A DNA stretch of 64,000 nt from Amarobacter sp964507025 (GCA_964507025.1 CAZDOK010000011.1:1-64000), one strand, 5' to 3'. Positions 43,001-51,403 are shown, counted from the first letter of the stretch. A program made the numbers and translations. Notes: generated by a model not told the origin, from the letters alone.

Positions 43001-44543
43001 CCGCATTCACCACCGCGACGGTCTTCGCATCCCTCCGGCTCGATAGCAGGTTGGTTTCACGGTCCCAGATGATGCGTGGCTTCAAGTCCGCGAACTCATC
43101 GGATGGATACTGCCCGGCCAGCATGCCGAGCACGCCTTCAAGCTGTTCGCGGCTGAGCGTCGCGAAGCTGTGCGTCCTTCGAACCATCGCCAGGAGTTCA
43201 TCGACAGCCAGGTCCTCCATGGCGCACGCCGCCACGACCTGCTGCGCGAGCACGTCGAGCGGGTTTTTCGGGACCTCAGTCTTCTCGATCAACCCGGACC
43301 GCATCCGGCCGGTAACCACCGCGCACTCCAGCAGGTCACCACGGTACTTGGGGAAGATGCGGCCGGTGCTCGTGCCCCCTACCTGGTGCCCCGCGCGCCC
43401 GACGCGCTGAAGCCCCCGCGCCACCGACTTCGGCGACTCGACCTGGATCACGAGGTCGACAGCGCCCATGTCCACTCCAAGCTCCATGGAACTGGTGCAA
43501 ACCAGTCCGGGCAGCATCCCGGCCTTCAGGCGCTCTTCTATCTCCAGCCGCTGCTCACGGGAGATGGAGCCGTGGTGCGCGCGCAGCAGTTCCTCGCCGG
43601 CGAGCTCGTTGATGCGCGCCGCCAGCCGCTCAGCCAGCCGACGGTTGTTCACGAAAATGAGCGTCGACCGGTGCGCTCGTACCAGATCCAGGAGCTCTGG
43701 ATAGACCGCTGGCCAGATGGAGCTACGCTGCTCCGGGCCTGGCTCGGGCCCACCGCCCGCAAGATCGGCGGGGCGGGTCATGTCCTCCAGGGGGACCACG
43801 ACCTTCAGGTCGAGGTCCCGTCGTGCGCCGGCGTCGGCGATCCGCACCGGTCGATCGCCACCCAGGTACTTCGCGACCTCCTCCAGGGGGCGCTGCGTCG
43901 CCGAGAGGCCGATGCGCTGGAGCGGGCGTCCCGTCAGGCGCTGGAGCCGTTCGAGCGAAAGGGCGAGATGCGCGCCGCGCTTCGTCGCCGCCATCGTATG
44001 GATCTCGTCGACGATGACCGTCTCTACGCTGGCCAGGACCTCCCGAGAGCGCGAGGTCAGCATCAGGTAGAGCGACTCGGGGGTGGTGATCAGGATATCC
44101 GGAGGACCTTTCCGGATGTCTTCACGCTCTCGCGTGGGCGTGTCTCCCGTCCTTGTCGCAACCGTTATGTCGGGTGGCGGCATTCCTTCTCGTGCCGCCG
44201 CGATGCGCAGTCCGGCGAGTGGCGCCCGCAGGTTCCGTTCGATGTCGTACGAAAGCGCCTTGATCGGCGAAACATAGACAACCGACACGCCGGCGCGAAC
44301 GGTGCGGCCTCGTTTGTCGAGCGGCAGCGGCGGCCGCGCAGCGAGCCTGTCGAGGCACCAGAGAAACGCTGCCAGCGTCTTCCCCGACCCCGTCGGCGCC
44401 AGCAGCAACGTGTGTTCGCCTCGCGAGATGGCATCCCACCCCAGTTCCTGTGCGGAGGTAGGCGCCGCAAAGGTGTCGCGGAACCACGCTTGCGCGGCCG
44501 GGCTGAACCGATCGAGCGCCGAAGGCTTGGCTGGGGCTGTCAT
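40089..44543 (-). CDS. lhr: ATP-dependent DNA helicase Lhr (long form)
   Basis: 1484-residue SF2 helicase. Walker A L-A-P-T-G-S-G-K-T lies near residue 45, the D-E-I-H box near 180, then S-A-T-Q, and motif VI Q-R-V-G-R-A-G-H near 380. After the two RecA domains and Lhr core comes a further roughly 600-residue C-terminal region typical of actinobacterial-type Lhr (about 1500 residues), which acts in response to DNA damage. The ATG at 44543 is chosen; a GTG 8 codons upstream is possible. It forms one unit with the glycosylase downstream, as in mycobacteria. Confidence 0.95.
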   Translation of the reverse strand: MTAPAKPSALDRFSPAAQAWFRDTFAAPTSAQELGWDAISRGEHTLLLAPTGSGKTLAAFLWCLDRLAARPPLPLDKRGRTVRAGVSVVYVSPIKALSYDIERNLRAPLAGLRIAAAREGMPPPDITVATRTGDTPTREREDIRKGPPDILITTPESLYLMLTSRSREVLASVETVIVDEIHTMAATKRGAHLALSLERLQRLTGRPLQRIGLSATQRPLEEVAKYLGGDRPVRIADAGARRDLDLKVVVPLEDMTRPADLAGGGPEPGPEQRSSIWPAVYPELLDLVRAHRSTLIFVNNRRLAERLAARINELAGEELLRAHHGSISREQRLEIEERLKAGMLPGLVCTSSMELGVDMGAVDLVIQVESPKSVARGLQRVGRAGHQVGGTSTGRIFPKYRGDLLECAVVTGRMRSGLIEKTEVPKNPLDVLAQQVVAACAMEDLAVDELLAMVRRTHSFATLSREQLEGVLGMLAGQYPSDEFADLKPRIIWDRETNLLSSRRDAKTVAVVNAGTIPDRGLYGVFLGVGGPRVGELDEEMVYESRPGETFLLGATTWRIEQITRDQVIVSPAAGEPGKMPFWKGDGVGRPLEFGRAIGAFTRELLAFRDPGAAIKRLVAEHDLDENGARNLLAYLEDEKEATGAVPTDRTIVVQRFRDELGDWRVVILTPFGGRVHAPWAQAIEGMLAERTGFDVQTIWSDDGIAVRFASGDEPPTTEALFPSPEEVEELVVSRLANTAMFAARFRENAGRALLLPRRRPGARSPLWAQRQRSANLLAVASRYGSFPIILETYRECMRDVFDMPGLVEILAAIRSREIEVRPVETREASPFARSLLFDYVAAYMYEGDAPLAERRAQALTLDRNLLRDLLGEAELRELLDAVAVEEVELELQCLAPARRARNPDQLHDLLRRLGDLDQAELAARVTEPDAVGDWLGVLQASRRACAVRIAGEERWIPMEDAGRYRDGLGVAAPPGVPEVFLRPSPDALDGLLSRYARTHGPFVARAPARRWAVPESMVRETLQELDAAGSLLHGDFRPGGTEREWCDPGVLRMLKQRSLARIRRDVEPVTGAAYARFLQRWHAIGAASHGTDRLRDVLLQVEGLPIPASVLERHVLPVRVSGYEPALLDQLGAGGEVAWFGAGRLGRDDGRVVLVRREMLDHFAPRAEPDTPTATHGAIVDALTARGALFFADLVAAASAPLGEVLEALWDLVWQGVVTNDTFAPVRALSWPRKGSGPAPRGRLGRLPPESAGRWSLVRGGTATPGAAASTARVHALAQALLERQGIVTREGVNAEDLPGGFSSVYPVLKAMEEAGRVRRGYFVEGLGAAQFGLPGAVERLRAEREAPEQPVVNLLAACDPAQPYGAAVPWPRREDDDRRPLARAAGARVLLVGGEPVLYVERSGRGIVSLPRAEDDEALELALGALIADAARSASRGLTIDRIDGQPAAESPLAGPLKAVGFATGYRGLTYRPTRVEAGPRA

Positions 44544-44588
44544 CCCCGTATTGTGCCAGAAGGCCACCGCACTAGCACAAGTGTTCGC

Positions 44589-45035
44589 CTACTCCGCGGG
44601 GGTCACATCCCGGGGCCCGGATAGCCCGGCAGTCCTCGCCTTTCGACGCGCCCGGGTGGGCCGCACGAACCCCAGGTGCCGGCGGTGCTCGTCGTCCTCC
44701 GGGTGGATCTCCACCCGGTAGATGGTCTGGTAGGGGATGAACACCTGGGTGGGGTGCGTGTGTTCTGGCCGTGCCGTCTGCAACGCCACCCAGGCATCCG
44801 AAAGTCCACTGATGCCATTCACATAGTGCGTGACGCCATCCACGGTGCTCACCTCCACCACCGGCACGTCGCAATGTGTCTGCTGGCAGAAGCCCGCGAT
44901 CGAGGGCGGCAGGATGTGCTCGAAGAAGTTGCGGTCGAACGGGATGCCCGACGGCGTGCCCGTGGGCTGGGTGGGTGCGGGCGCCGAGGCGACGACGCCC
45001 GGCGGGAGATAGATGACACGTGAGGGCTGAGTCAT
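44589..45035 (-). CDS. Conserved-looking protein of unknown function
   Basis: 148 residues from the ATG at 45035. The N-terminal 30 residues are Pro/Ala-rich and the rest is a compact alpha/beta stretch with V-D-G-V-T-H-Y-V-N-G-I-S-G-L-S-D-A-W and a Q-V-F-I-P-Y-Q-T-I-Y-R-V block. No signal peptide or membrane helix. The C-terminal tail is Arg-rich. The frame continues to 45194 but would then overlap the opposite erpA promoter. 45 nt upstream of lhr in the same direction. Confidence 0.55.
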   Translation of the reverse strand: MTQPSRVIYLPPGVVASAPAPTQPTGTPSGIPFDRNFFEHILPPSIAGFCQQTHCDVPVVEVSTVDGVTHYVNGISGLSDAWVALQTARPEHTHPTQVFIPYQTIYRVEIHPEDDEHRRHLGFVRPTRARRKARTAGLSGPRDVTPAE

Positions 45036-45194
45036 GCGCCGAGCGTACTCCGAGCTCATTGACGGGGCCAGAAACCGAGGGAATACCCGGCATAGACGAG
45101 CGGCCGGGGCGTCGCTATGATTTCCATAGTGATTGCGGTCGCTCACGGTCGCATCACGGAGTTCGCCACCAAAAACCCGCCGTGGAGGCTGCAC

Positions 45195-45581
45195 ATGACG
45201 ATCGATTCCGAAGCGAGCGTGACCCTGGTCAACATCACCGATAAGGCCGCCGAGAAGGCCAAAGCCCTCCTCGAAGCTCGCGAACTGCCCGATGGCGCGC
45301 TCCGCGTTTTCGTTGCTGGTGGCGGCTGCTCCGGCTACCAGTACGGCATGGCCCTCGCCCGCTCGTCCGAGGATGATGACATCGTCATCGAGAAGTTCGG
45401 CGTCCGCATCGTTGTCGACCCCGAGAGCGCGCAGTACCTCGAGGGCGCCGAGATCGACTATGTCGACGACATCATGAAAAGCGGCTTCAGCATCTACAAC
45501 CCGAATGCCGTGAAGTCGTGCGCCTGCGGCTCGAGTTTCCAGACGGGCGATGGCAGCGGCCAGCCGCGCGCCTGCTGCTAG
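45195..45581 (+). CDS. erpA: A-type Fe-S cluster carrier (ErpA/IscA/HesB family)
   Basis: 128 residues. The three cluster-binding cysteines are C45 (G-G-G-C-S-G-Y-Q-Y) and C109/C111 (S-C-A-C-G). It passes Fe-S clusters to apoproteins. An extra C-terminal C-C pair follows a Gly/Gln-rich tail. The ATG at 45195 after GTGGAGG is chosen over the frame's upstream start. Monocistronic, with a TATGAT-type hexamer upstream and a terminator after. The symbol is by family; IscA is equally possible. Confidence 0.9.
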   Translation: MTIDSEASVTLVNITDKAAEKAKALLEARELPDGALRVFVAGGGCSGYQYGMALARSSEDDDIVIEKFGVRIVVDPESAQYLEGAEIDYVDDIMKSGFSIYNPNAVKSCACGSSFQTGDGSGQPRACC

Positions 45582-45609
45582 CTCACGCCGCCAGGCAGCG
45601 AAACAACAC

Positions 45610-45634
45610 AGGGCTGGTCTTGCCGACCAGCCCT
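45610..45634 (+). terminator. Intrinsic terminator after the Fe-S carrier gene
   Basis: 10-bp stem (45610-45619 with 45625-45634), loop TTGCC, tail TCGCATTTG. Confidence 0.6.
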
Positions 45635-45666
45635 TCGCATTTGACGGCTGTCCACCGGTTCGCCCG

Positions 45667-46320
45667 CTACATCAGGTTCCTCATGAGCTGCGTCTCGCTG
45701 GTCAGGAAGACCATGGAGGCACGCGTCGCCGCCCGCAGCCGTCCGAATTCCGCGTCCGTCACGGCCATCTCATCGAACTTCTCGAGCTCCGCCAGCGAAT
45801 CGAACTCGGCCACGATCGAGACTCCGCTCGTGTGCCCGGTCAACGCCGACCAGACGCTCGTGTGGGCATCAATGCCGCGCTGCTTTTGGTACTCGAGTGC
45901 CTGCGAGACCGAGAGCACGAAGTCCCGGTGATGCCCCGGCTGTACCTCACCCTTCAGCACTCGCATGTACTTGCGCGGCGCGGTCGCATCCTCGGAGGTC
46001 ATCAGTCCCTCCGAATGGTAGGCCAGCCGGTGAATCGAAACCTTTGAGTCCTCGTACACCATGTGGGTCCGGACCGCCCTGCGCACGACGGCAAACCGCG
46101 AGTCCTCGGTTGCCATGTCGGTCCACTTCTCGAGGTCGTCCAGGGTGTTGAAGTCCGCCGCAATGACGACCGAGTTGTTCTGGCCCGTCATGGCGCCCCA
46201 GATGGCCGTGCGCGCGCGGATTCCCCGCCCCAGCTGGTATTCGTTGGCTTCGCGCATGGCGGCCAGGAAGTCCCTGGTCTTTCCCTGGCCCACAATGCCA
46301 GCGAGGATTCGTCGATACAT
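45667..46320 (-). CDS. Tandem dimeric alpha/beta-barrel (NIPSNAP/ABM-like) protein
   Basis: 217 residues made of two similar halves. Each carries E-Y-Q-x-x-R-G-I, then W-x-A-x-T-G, then an F-(N/D)-(T/S)-L-x-(D/E)-L-E-K strand-helix pair and M-A-x-x-D. The halves look like a fused pair of ferredoxin-like barrels, as in stress-responsive A/B-barrel, monooxygenase or NIPSNAP families. Enzyme activity cannot be assigned. The ATG at 46320 is chosen; the frame runs far beyond it through the opposite gene. Confidence 0.65.
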   Translation of the reverse strand: MYRRILAGIVGQGKTRDFLAAMREANEYQLGRGIRARTAIWGAMTGQNNSVVIAADFNTLDDLEKWTDMATEDSRFAVVRRAVRTHMVYEDSKVSIHRLAYHSEGLMTSEDATAPRKYMRVLKGEVQPGHHRDFVLSVSQALEYQKQRGIDAHTSVWSALTGHTSGVSIVAEFDSLAELEKFDEMAVTDAEFGRLRAATRASMVFLTSETQLMRNLM

Positions 46321-46406
46321 CGGCAGCTCCCGGATCACCGGGGTCACGGCCCGGCGCGGGCCACAGTCTAGCAGAAGCCGCCTCTTCGGCCCGACAGCCG
46401 ACACGA

Positions 46407-46412
46407 TATAAT
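46407..46412 (+). promoter_or_regulatory. Consensus -10 element 7 nt before a start codon (leaderless promoter)
   Basis: A perfect TATAAT, then CCCGCGC, then the ATG at 46420. No ribosome site fits in between, so the mRNA is probably leaderless. Confidence 0.55.
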
Positions 46413-46419
46413 CCCGCGC

Positions 46420-46725
46420 ATGCCGCTCTACGTGGCCTACTTCCACTTCAAGCCTGGCACGAACGTGCTCCAGGGCCTCGCCGCGTTTGAGCGCCGCAAG
46501 ACGTTCGAGCACCCACAGCACGCGACCGTCCTCGGCGAGTACTGGGTGAACGCGCCCGAGGGGATGCCCCAGGTGGTCCTGGCCTGGGAAGCCGATGATG
46601 AAGGGCCCGGGGACTACTATGAAGCTGCCTGGGGCGACCTCTTCGATATCACCGTCTCGCTCGCAACGAAGCCGGTGAGCGAAATCCCCGACGACCTGCC
46701 CGAAAGCCTCAAGAACCGGATGTAA
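46420..46725 (+). CDS. Small dimeric alpha/beta-barrel protein (DUF3303-like)
   Basis: 101 residues. M-P-L-Y-V-A-Y-F-H-F-K-P-G start, L-G-E-Y-W, and V-V-L-A-W-E-A-D-D followed by Y-Y-E-A-A-W-G-D resemble DUF3303 and related ferredoxin-like barrels. Function unknown. It is preceded by a consensus -10 with no leader and followed 4 nt later by the P-loop gene. The neighbouring gene on the other strand encodes a similar fold in duplicate. Confidence 0.6.
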   Translation: MPLYVAYFHFKPGTNVLQGLAAFERRKTFEHPQHATVLGEYWVNAPEGMPQVVLAWEADDEGPGDYYEAAWGDLFDITVSLATKPVSEIPDDLPESLKNRM

Positions 46726-46729
46726 CCCG

Positions 46730-47323
46730 ATGCCCTCGATCGATGAGCCACAGCTCGCGCTCGGCCGGCGCATCATCGTGGTCGGTCCCAGTTGTTCCGG
46801 GAAGACGACGCTCGCGGCCGAGCTCGCTCGGCGCATCGGCTGCCCGTTTGTCGAGCTGGATGCCCTCTTCTGGAAGCCCGGCTGGACGCCGCCACCCGAC
46901 GATGAATTCCGCGAGAGCCTGGTGAAGGCCCACTCGGGTGATACCTGGGTGAGCGCCGGCAACTACCTCCGCCACACCCAACACCTGACCTGGCCGCTCG
47001 CCGACACGATCATCTGGCTGGACTTCCCGCTCCATGTCACGATCACCCGCGTGCTTGCGCGTTCCTGGAGGCGCTGGCGGTCGCGTGAGCTGCTCTGGGG
47101 CACCAACTACGAGCGGTTCTGGGACCAGCTCAGACTCTGGAGCCCGAACGACTCGCTCATCGCCTACAACGTCTCGCGGCACTGGCGCAACCGCGCGCTT
47201 TTCGAATCGGCCGCCGAAGAAGCGAGAGCCGCAGGCAAGCGATTCGTGCGGCTCCGTTCGGCTCGCGGGGTGGCGCGACTGCTGCTGCAGCTCAGCACGA
47301 ACCCCCGTCTCACCGCCCCTTGA
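46730..47323 (+). CDS. P-loop NTPase, adenylate-kinase-like (FlaR/topology-modulation type)
   Basis: 197 residues. Walker A GPSCSGKTT (about 19-27), then F-V-E-L-D-A-L-F-W-K-P-G-W, then a D-x-I-I-W-L-D-F-P Walker-B-like strand and R-x-x-x-R-x-R-x-R-E-L-L lid. This matches small kinase-like proteins annotated as topology modulation or FlaR. Substrate unknown. It overlaps the convergent enoyl-CoA hydratase gene by 14 nt. Confidence 0.78.
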   Translation: MPSIDEPQLALGRRIIVVGPSCSGKTTLAAELARRIGCPFVELDALFWKPGWTPPPDDEFRESLVKAHSGDTWVSAGNYLRHTQHLTWPLADTIIWLDFPLHVTITRVLARSWRRWRSRELLWGTNYERFWDQLRLWSPNDSLIAYNVSRHWRNRALFESAAEEARAAGKRFVRLRSARGVARLLLQLSTNPRLTAP

Positions 47324-48125
47324 ACTGCGGCTCTCGGCGCTCCGCGAACGCCGAGAGACCCTCCTTGAAGTCGTCGCTCTGGAACAGGGGCAGCAACTGC
47401 AGGTAAATGTGGTCGACCGCCGCCTCGAATGTCTCGTCTTGCCCGAGGCGCATCATCCGCTTCGTCGACTGCACGCTCAGGGGTGCGTTGTTCGCAATCT
47501 GGTTCGCCCACTTGCGCGTCTCGGCCATGAGCTGGTCGTGGGGCACGACCTTGTTCACGAGCCCCAGTTCCAGGCTCCGGTTTGCATCGAGTACATCGCC
47601 CAGGAAGGCAACCTCGGCCGCCTTTGCCCATCCCAGCAAGCGCGGCAGGTACCAACAGCCGCCACTTTCCGGCAGCACGCCGCGCTTCGCGAAGACCGCG
47701 CCGAGCTTGGCGTTCTCACTGGCGATGCGGATATCGCAGCCGAGGGCGAGGTCCATTCCATAACCGGCCGCGGCGCCGTTCAGGGCGCAAATCATCGGCT
47801 TATCCATCCGGTTGATGACGATCGGCGGCGAGTTGTGCAGGTCGAACAGCTGGTACGCCGCCCGGCCCGGACGCACGGCGCCATCGCCGTCGCCCCCGGA
47901 AGTCTGATCCTTGAGGTCGAGCCCCGAGCAGAAGCCGCGCCCGGCACCAGTCAGGATCACGACGCGCACATCGCGGTCGGTGTTCGCCGCTTGCAGGGTT
48001 GAGGAGAGCGCGTTCAGCATCGGGCCGCTGATCGCGTTCAGGCGGTCCGGCCGGTTCAACGTGATCGTCAGGATGTGGTCAGAATGCTCGACCAACAGTT
48101 CTTCGGTCGGTGATGCGGGTACCAA
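47310..48125 (-). CDS. Enoyl-CoA hydratase/isomerase family protein
   Basis: 271-residue crotonase. L-N-R-P-x-R-L-N-A-I near the start, the oxyanion-hole segments G-R-G-F-C-S-G-L-D-L and G-A-A-A-G-Y-G-M-D-L-A-L, and L-P-E-S-G-G where the second catalytic Glu is usually found. It hydrates enoyl-CoA in beta-oxidation or a variant reaction. The TTG at 48125 is chosen because GGAGGA lies 5 nt upstream and the protein then begins at normal length. The frame reaches 48185. Confidence 0.88.
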   Translation of the reverse strand: MVPASPTEELLVEHSDHILTITLNRPDRLNAISGPMLNALSSTLQAANTDRDVRVVILTGAGRGFCSGLDLKDQTSGGDGDGAVRPGRAAYQLFDLHNSPPIVINRMDKPMICALNGAAAGYGMDLALGCDIRIASENAKLGAVFAKRGVLPESGGCWYLPRLLGWAKAAEVAFLGDVLDANRSLELGLVNKVVPHDQLMAETRKWANQIANNAPLSVQSTKRMMRLGQDETFEAAVDHIYLQLLPLFQSDDFKEGLSAFAERREPQFKGR

Positions 48126-48198
48126 TGCGTTCCTCCGGAGTCCGTTGAAGGACGTTCGCGGGGAGTGTTGCATCGCCGTTATCACCCGGCAACTGGCC

Positions 48199-49056
48199 TT
48201 ATCGGAGCAGGTACTCCCGCAGCGTCAGCCCGCTGGACTGGACCTCCGCCGCCACGTCCTTCCCGACGTAGCGCACGTGCCATGGCTCATAGGCGTACCC
48301 GGTCACGTCTTCCTTGCCCTCCGGGTAGCTCACGATGAAGCCGTACTTCCACGCATTCTCAGCCAGCCACGTGGCTTCCGCGGTTCCGATAAACGCTTCC
48401 AGGTAGAGCCCGCGCGCGCCGACATCGGCCGTCGTGCCGAGCTGGTGTTCGCTATGACCGGGACGCGCGCTCGTGCGATCGGCCTGTTCCTTCCCGTAGG
48501 TCTGAACCCAATAGTTGTAGGTGTCGGCCTGCGTCTGGTAACTCCGGTACGAAGAGTTCACCACGAGGAAGAACCCCTGTTGCTCCCTGGCGGCATCGAA
48601 CATCTCGCGGAGCGCGGCGAGTGTCTCGCTCCGCAGGTACTGCGCGCCCTGCGCCGAAATCTCCGCCGGGAGCTCCACCAGGTCGCCGGGCATGCAGTCG
48701 GCAGGCACGCGATGCTGCTTGTCGAGCGGCGCCAGCATGTCGCCGCAAGCGACCAGAATCGAGCCGTCGGGCCCGGGCTCGTTCGTTGGTGTGGCAGTCG
48801 GCTCACCACCACCCGGAGTCCTCGTGGCTGGCGTGTTCGTTGCCGTTTCGTCGGCCGCGGTTGCCGGCGGCTCAACCCCAGGCCCGGCGGCTCCGCCACC
48901 GCTACCGCCCAGGCTATCGGCCGCGACGATCAGGAAAACGATGAAGCTTACGGCGACCGCAAGCACCGCCCACACGAAGTACGTTGGCCACGCGCCTGCG
49001 CTTTCCCGTCCGCCGACAGTCGTCCGCCGTTGCTGCCGGGGCCGGGACTTCGCCAT
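48199..49056 (-). CDS. D-alanyl-D-alanine carboxypeptidase, VanY/M15B family
   Basis: About 285 residues: a basic N-terminus, one membrane anchor (about 25-47), a T-P-rich linker (about 50-100) and an M15B domain. Zinc ligands are in R-P-G-H-S-E-H-Q-L-G-T-T-A-D (H and D) and E-P-W-H-V-R-Y-V-G. S-S-Y-R-S-Y is also diagnostic. It trims the terminal D-Ala from peptidoglycan stems outside the membrane. An ATG 7 codons upstream is an alternative start. No van regulatory genes are near, so a resistance role is not implied. Confidence 0.9.
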   Translation of the reverse strand: MAKSRPRQQRRTTVGGRESAGAWPTYFVWAVLAVAVSFIVFLIVAADSLGGSGGGAAGPGVEPPATAADETATNTPATRTPGGGEPTATPTNEPGPDGSILVACGDMLAPLDKQHRVPADCMPGDLVELPAEISAQGAQYLRSETLAALREMFDAAREQQGFFLVVNSSYRSYQTQADTYNYWVQTYGKEQADRTSARPGHSEHQLGTTADVGARGLYLEAFIGTAEATWLAENAWKYGFIVSYPEGKEDVTGYAYEPWHVRYVGKDVAAEVQSSGLTLREYLLR

Positions 49057-49103
49057 TGGCCCAACCTTACCGCTCATGGCGGTTCCGGCCCACCCGTATC
49101 GGT

Positions 49104-49898
49104 TCAGTTGCTGGAAACCCGCGGGTCACGCGCGATGTCATCGAGAAACGCTCGCAGGAGTGCGTTGGTGATCGCCGGCTGTTCGAGCTGGAAGAAGTGC
49201 CCGGTCCCGGCTATCGGTTCCTGCCGCACGAACATCGTTACGTCGCGCAGCCACGCCGGATCACCCAGTGGTGCTCCGGACCAGATGGCCATGAATGGTT
49301 TGCGGTCCGCGAGCTGAACGAGCTCCTTGAATCGTGCCGCCACCGCATCGAAGCCATCGAGCATTCCTGCTGCGACATCCGGCTGGCACGACATCAGCAC
49401 TTTGCCGTAGGCGCGCACGGCCGAGGGAGTCTGGTCATTCCAGAAGCGCTCCACCATCCGGGCTGCCGGCTCCATCGAGCCAGCCTCGCGGATGCGCTGG
49501 GGCAGGCCCGGACCGCGGCTCTCCGCCATCGCCGGAGACACGGGCGAATCGCCGATCACCGTCCCGAGCACCAGTTCCGGGTGCCGCTCATTCAACACGA
49601 GGGCCACCACCCCACCGAGGCTGTGGCCCACGACCACGGCCGGCCCAATATCCAGCTCGCGGATTACGGAGGCGACGTCGTCGGCCGCGGTCACCACATC
49701 GAAAGGCGGTACCGCTGCGGATTCGCCGCGGCCGCGCAGGTCGATGTTGATGCAACGGTGGTCACGGCTGAGGTCCGCCACCTGGGGCGCCCATGCCTGG
49801 CGGTCACACGCAAAACCGTGGACGAATACGAACGCCGGGCTGCCGGCGCCCACATCCTCGAACGAAAGTGTGGCCCCGTTGACCGTCAGTTGCGCCAC
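49104..49898 (-). CDS. Alpha/beta hydrolase
   Basis: 264 residues. H-G-F-A-C-D oxyanion segment near 28, nucleophile in G-H-S-L-G-G near 94, histidine in G-T-G-H-F-F near 235. The acid is probably the aspartate after the W-S-G-A-P-L-G-D strand. A cap domain is present. GTG start. It overlaps the end of the upstream hydrolase gene by 13 nt, so the two hydrolases are coupled. Confidence 0.84.
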   Translation of the reverse strand: MAQLTVNGATLSFEDVGAGSPAFVFVHGFACDRQAWAPQVADLSRDHRCINIDLRGRGESAAVPPFDVVTAADDVASVIRELDIGPAVVVGHSLGGVVALVLNERHPELVLGTVIGDSPVSPAMAESRGPGLPQRIREAGSMEPAARMVERFWNDQTPSAVRAYGKVLMSCQPDVAAGMLDGFDAVAARFKELVQLADRKPFMAIWSGAPLGDPAWLRDVTMFVRQEPIAGTGHFFQLEQPAITNALLRAFLDDIARDPRVSSN

Positions 49899-51319
49899 CG
49901 CATCACCCGGTGATGCTTGCGCTGGCGCCGATGGGCGAGCCGGTTGGCCAGCTTCATCGCTGCCCCGCCGGCATGACGGCTACGCGAGAGTGCCGAGGTG
50001 CTCCGCTGCCTGACAACCTTCGTGTCCACGCGCTGCGCGGCCCCCCGTAATACCTCGGGCGCATGGCGCGATGTCTCTGAAAGCAGCGCCAGGGCTTCCT
50101 GCGCGGCATGGCGCGCACTTTCGAGGTCTACCTCGCTGAGCGACTTCTTCGCACGCCGGGTGCTCGTCGCCCCAACGGCGCCCAGACGTGCCACCACCTC
50201 TGCCGCCCGCTCCCTGGCCTGATCGACGTCCACGGCGTGGAACGCGGGCACATGGCTCGCCGCGACGGCGGCGCGAGCGCGAACAGTCTTGTTCTGCCTT
50301 CTCTTCTGCGCGCTTCGCCGCACAACGTAGCCGGCACCTGCAAGGGCGAACACGGCGCCTATCCCGGCCAGCACGAGCGTCGTGGTGCTCGGTCCGCGGC
50401 GGCGTGCGGCCGTGTGCTCTTCCACGAGTTGTTGAAGGGGCGGACCCTCGGGCACGGGCTCGAACTGGCCGCTCTCAACGTCGGCCAGGAACTCCCGCAC
50501 CGCCTCGGTGAAGGCATCCGGGTTGTCCCCGGGAACGCTGTGGCCCGCTCCGGAAACCAGCACCAGCCGCGACCTCTTGATCTCCCGGGTGCACCTTTCG
50601 GCAACCTCCGGCGTGAGAACGTCGCTCTCCGCGCCGCGAATCATGAGCGTGGGCACGCTGATGTTCCGGAACAGCTGCCACGATTCGTCGTTACTCAGGC
50701 TGCTGCCGATCTTCAACCCGCTATCGGGCTGGCGGAAGCGCTTGTCGAACTTCCAGGTCCACTTACCGCTTTCGGTGGGTTTCAGCCGGTGGCGCATCCG
50801 CTCGCGGATGTTCTCAAGCGTGCGCCGCTGGTTGAAGCGGTGCGCCATCTCCACGAACTCTTCGAACTCGAGTTCATCCGGGCCGCGGGTGAAGCGCACG
50901 ATGTTATCGACGCCTTCCTTCGCGGCCTCAGGACCCACATCGACCAGCACGAGCGCCCGCACGTGCTGCGGATAGGCGTTCGTGTAGGCGACTGAGTTGA
51001 GTCCACCCATGCTGTGCCCGATGAGAATGAAGCGATCGAGGCCGAGCGCCTTCCGAAGACCTTCGACATCGGACACGAAGGCATCGCGCGAATAGTCGCC
51101 ATCCTCCGACCAATCGCTATCGCCGTGGCCGCGCTGGTCAATCGCCAGCAGCCGGTAGCGGTCCTGCATCCGCTCGGCAAACTCATCGAACATGTGCCCC
51201 GAAACGCCGAAGCCGTGGAGCATCACGATCGGCGGTGCGGTGGGGCTCCCCCACTCCTGGTAGGCCAGCTTTAGCCCATCGACGGAGACGCTTCGCTCAA
51301 GGTATCCGGCGGTCACCAT
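49886..51319 (-). CDS. Alpha/beta hydrolase with C-terminal membrane helix and long basic tail
   Basis: 477 residues. Residues 1-285 are a normal hydrolase: H-G-F-G-V-S-G-H near 37, G-H-S-M-G-G near 102 and G-A-G-H-S near 260. Then follows a linker, one transmembrane helix (about 312-332, T-L-V-L-A-G-I-G-A-V-F-A-L) and about 140 residues rich in Arg, Lys, Ala and His, ending K-H-H-R-V-M-R-W-R-N. The basic part might bind nucleic acid or acidic lipid. The ATG at 51319 after GGGAGGTG is chosen over the frame start at 51364. Confidence 0.82.
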   Translation of the reverse strand: MVTAGYLERSVSVDGLKLAYQEWGSPTAPPIVMLHGFGVSGHMFDEFAERMQDRYRLLAIDQRGHGDSDWSEDGDYSRDAFVSDVEGLRKALGLDRFILIGHSMGGLNSVAYTNAYPQHVRALVLVDVGPEAAKEGVDNIVRFTRGPDELEFEEFVEMAHRFNQRRTLENIRERMRHRLKPTESGKWTWKFDKRFRQPDSGLKIGSSLSNDESWQLFRNISVPTLMIRGAESDVLTPEVAERCTREIKRSRLVLVSGAGHSVPGDNPDAFTEAVREFLADVESGQFEPVPEGPPLQQLVEEHTAARRRGPSTTTLVLAGIGAVFALAGAGYVVRRSAQKRRQNKTVRARAAVAASHVPAFHAVDVDQARERAAEVVARLGAVGATSTRRAKKSLSEVDLESARHAAQEALALLSETSRHAPEVLRGAAQRVDTKVVRQRSTSALSRSRHAGGAAMKLANRLAHRRQRKHHRVMRWRN

Positions 51320-51403
51320 CGGGGTCACCTCCCATCGTTTATCGCCATCGCGAAGAACGATCATACCACCCCGGCCCCAGCCCCATGGATGCCACGCTGA
51401 AAC

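Noticed and set aside
40706..44624. Long plus-strand frames antisense to lhr (40706-42082, 43170-44624 and others)
   Set aside because: Arg/Pro/Gly-rich shadow translations of a GC-rich gene with every helicase motif on the other strand.
48199..49056. Glycopeptide-resistance VanY
   Set aside because: No vanRS, vanHAX or related genes nearby. The family is common in peptidoglycan turnover.
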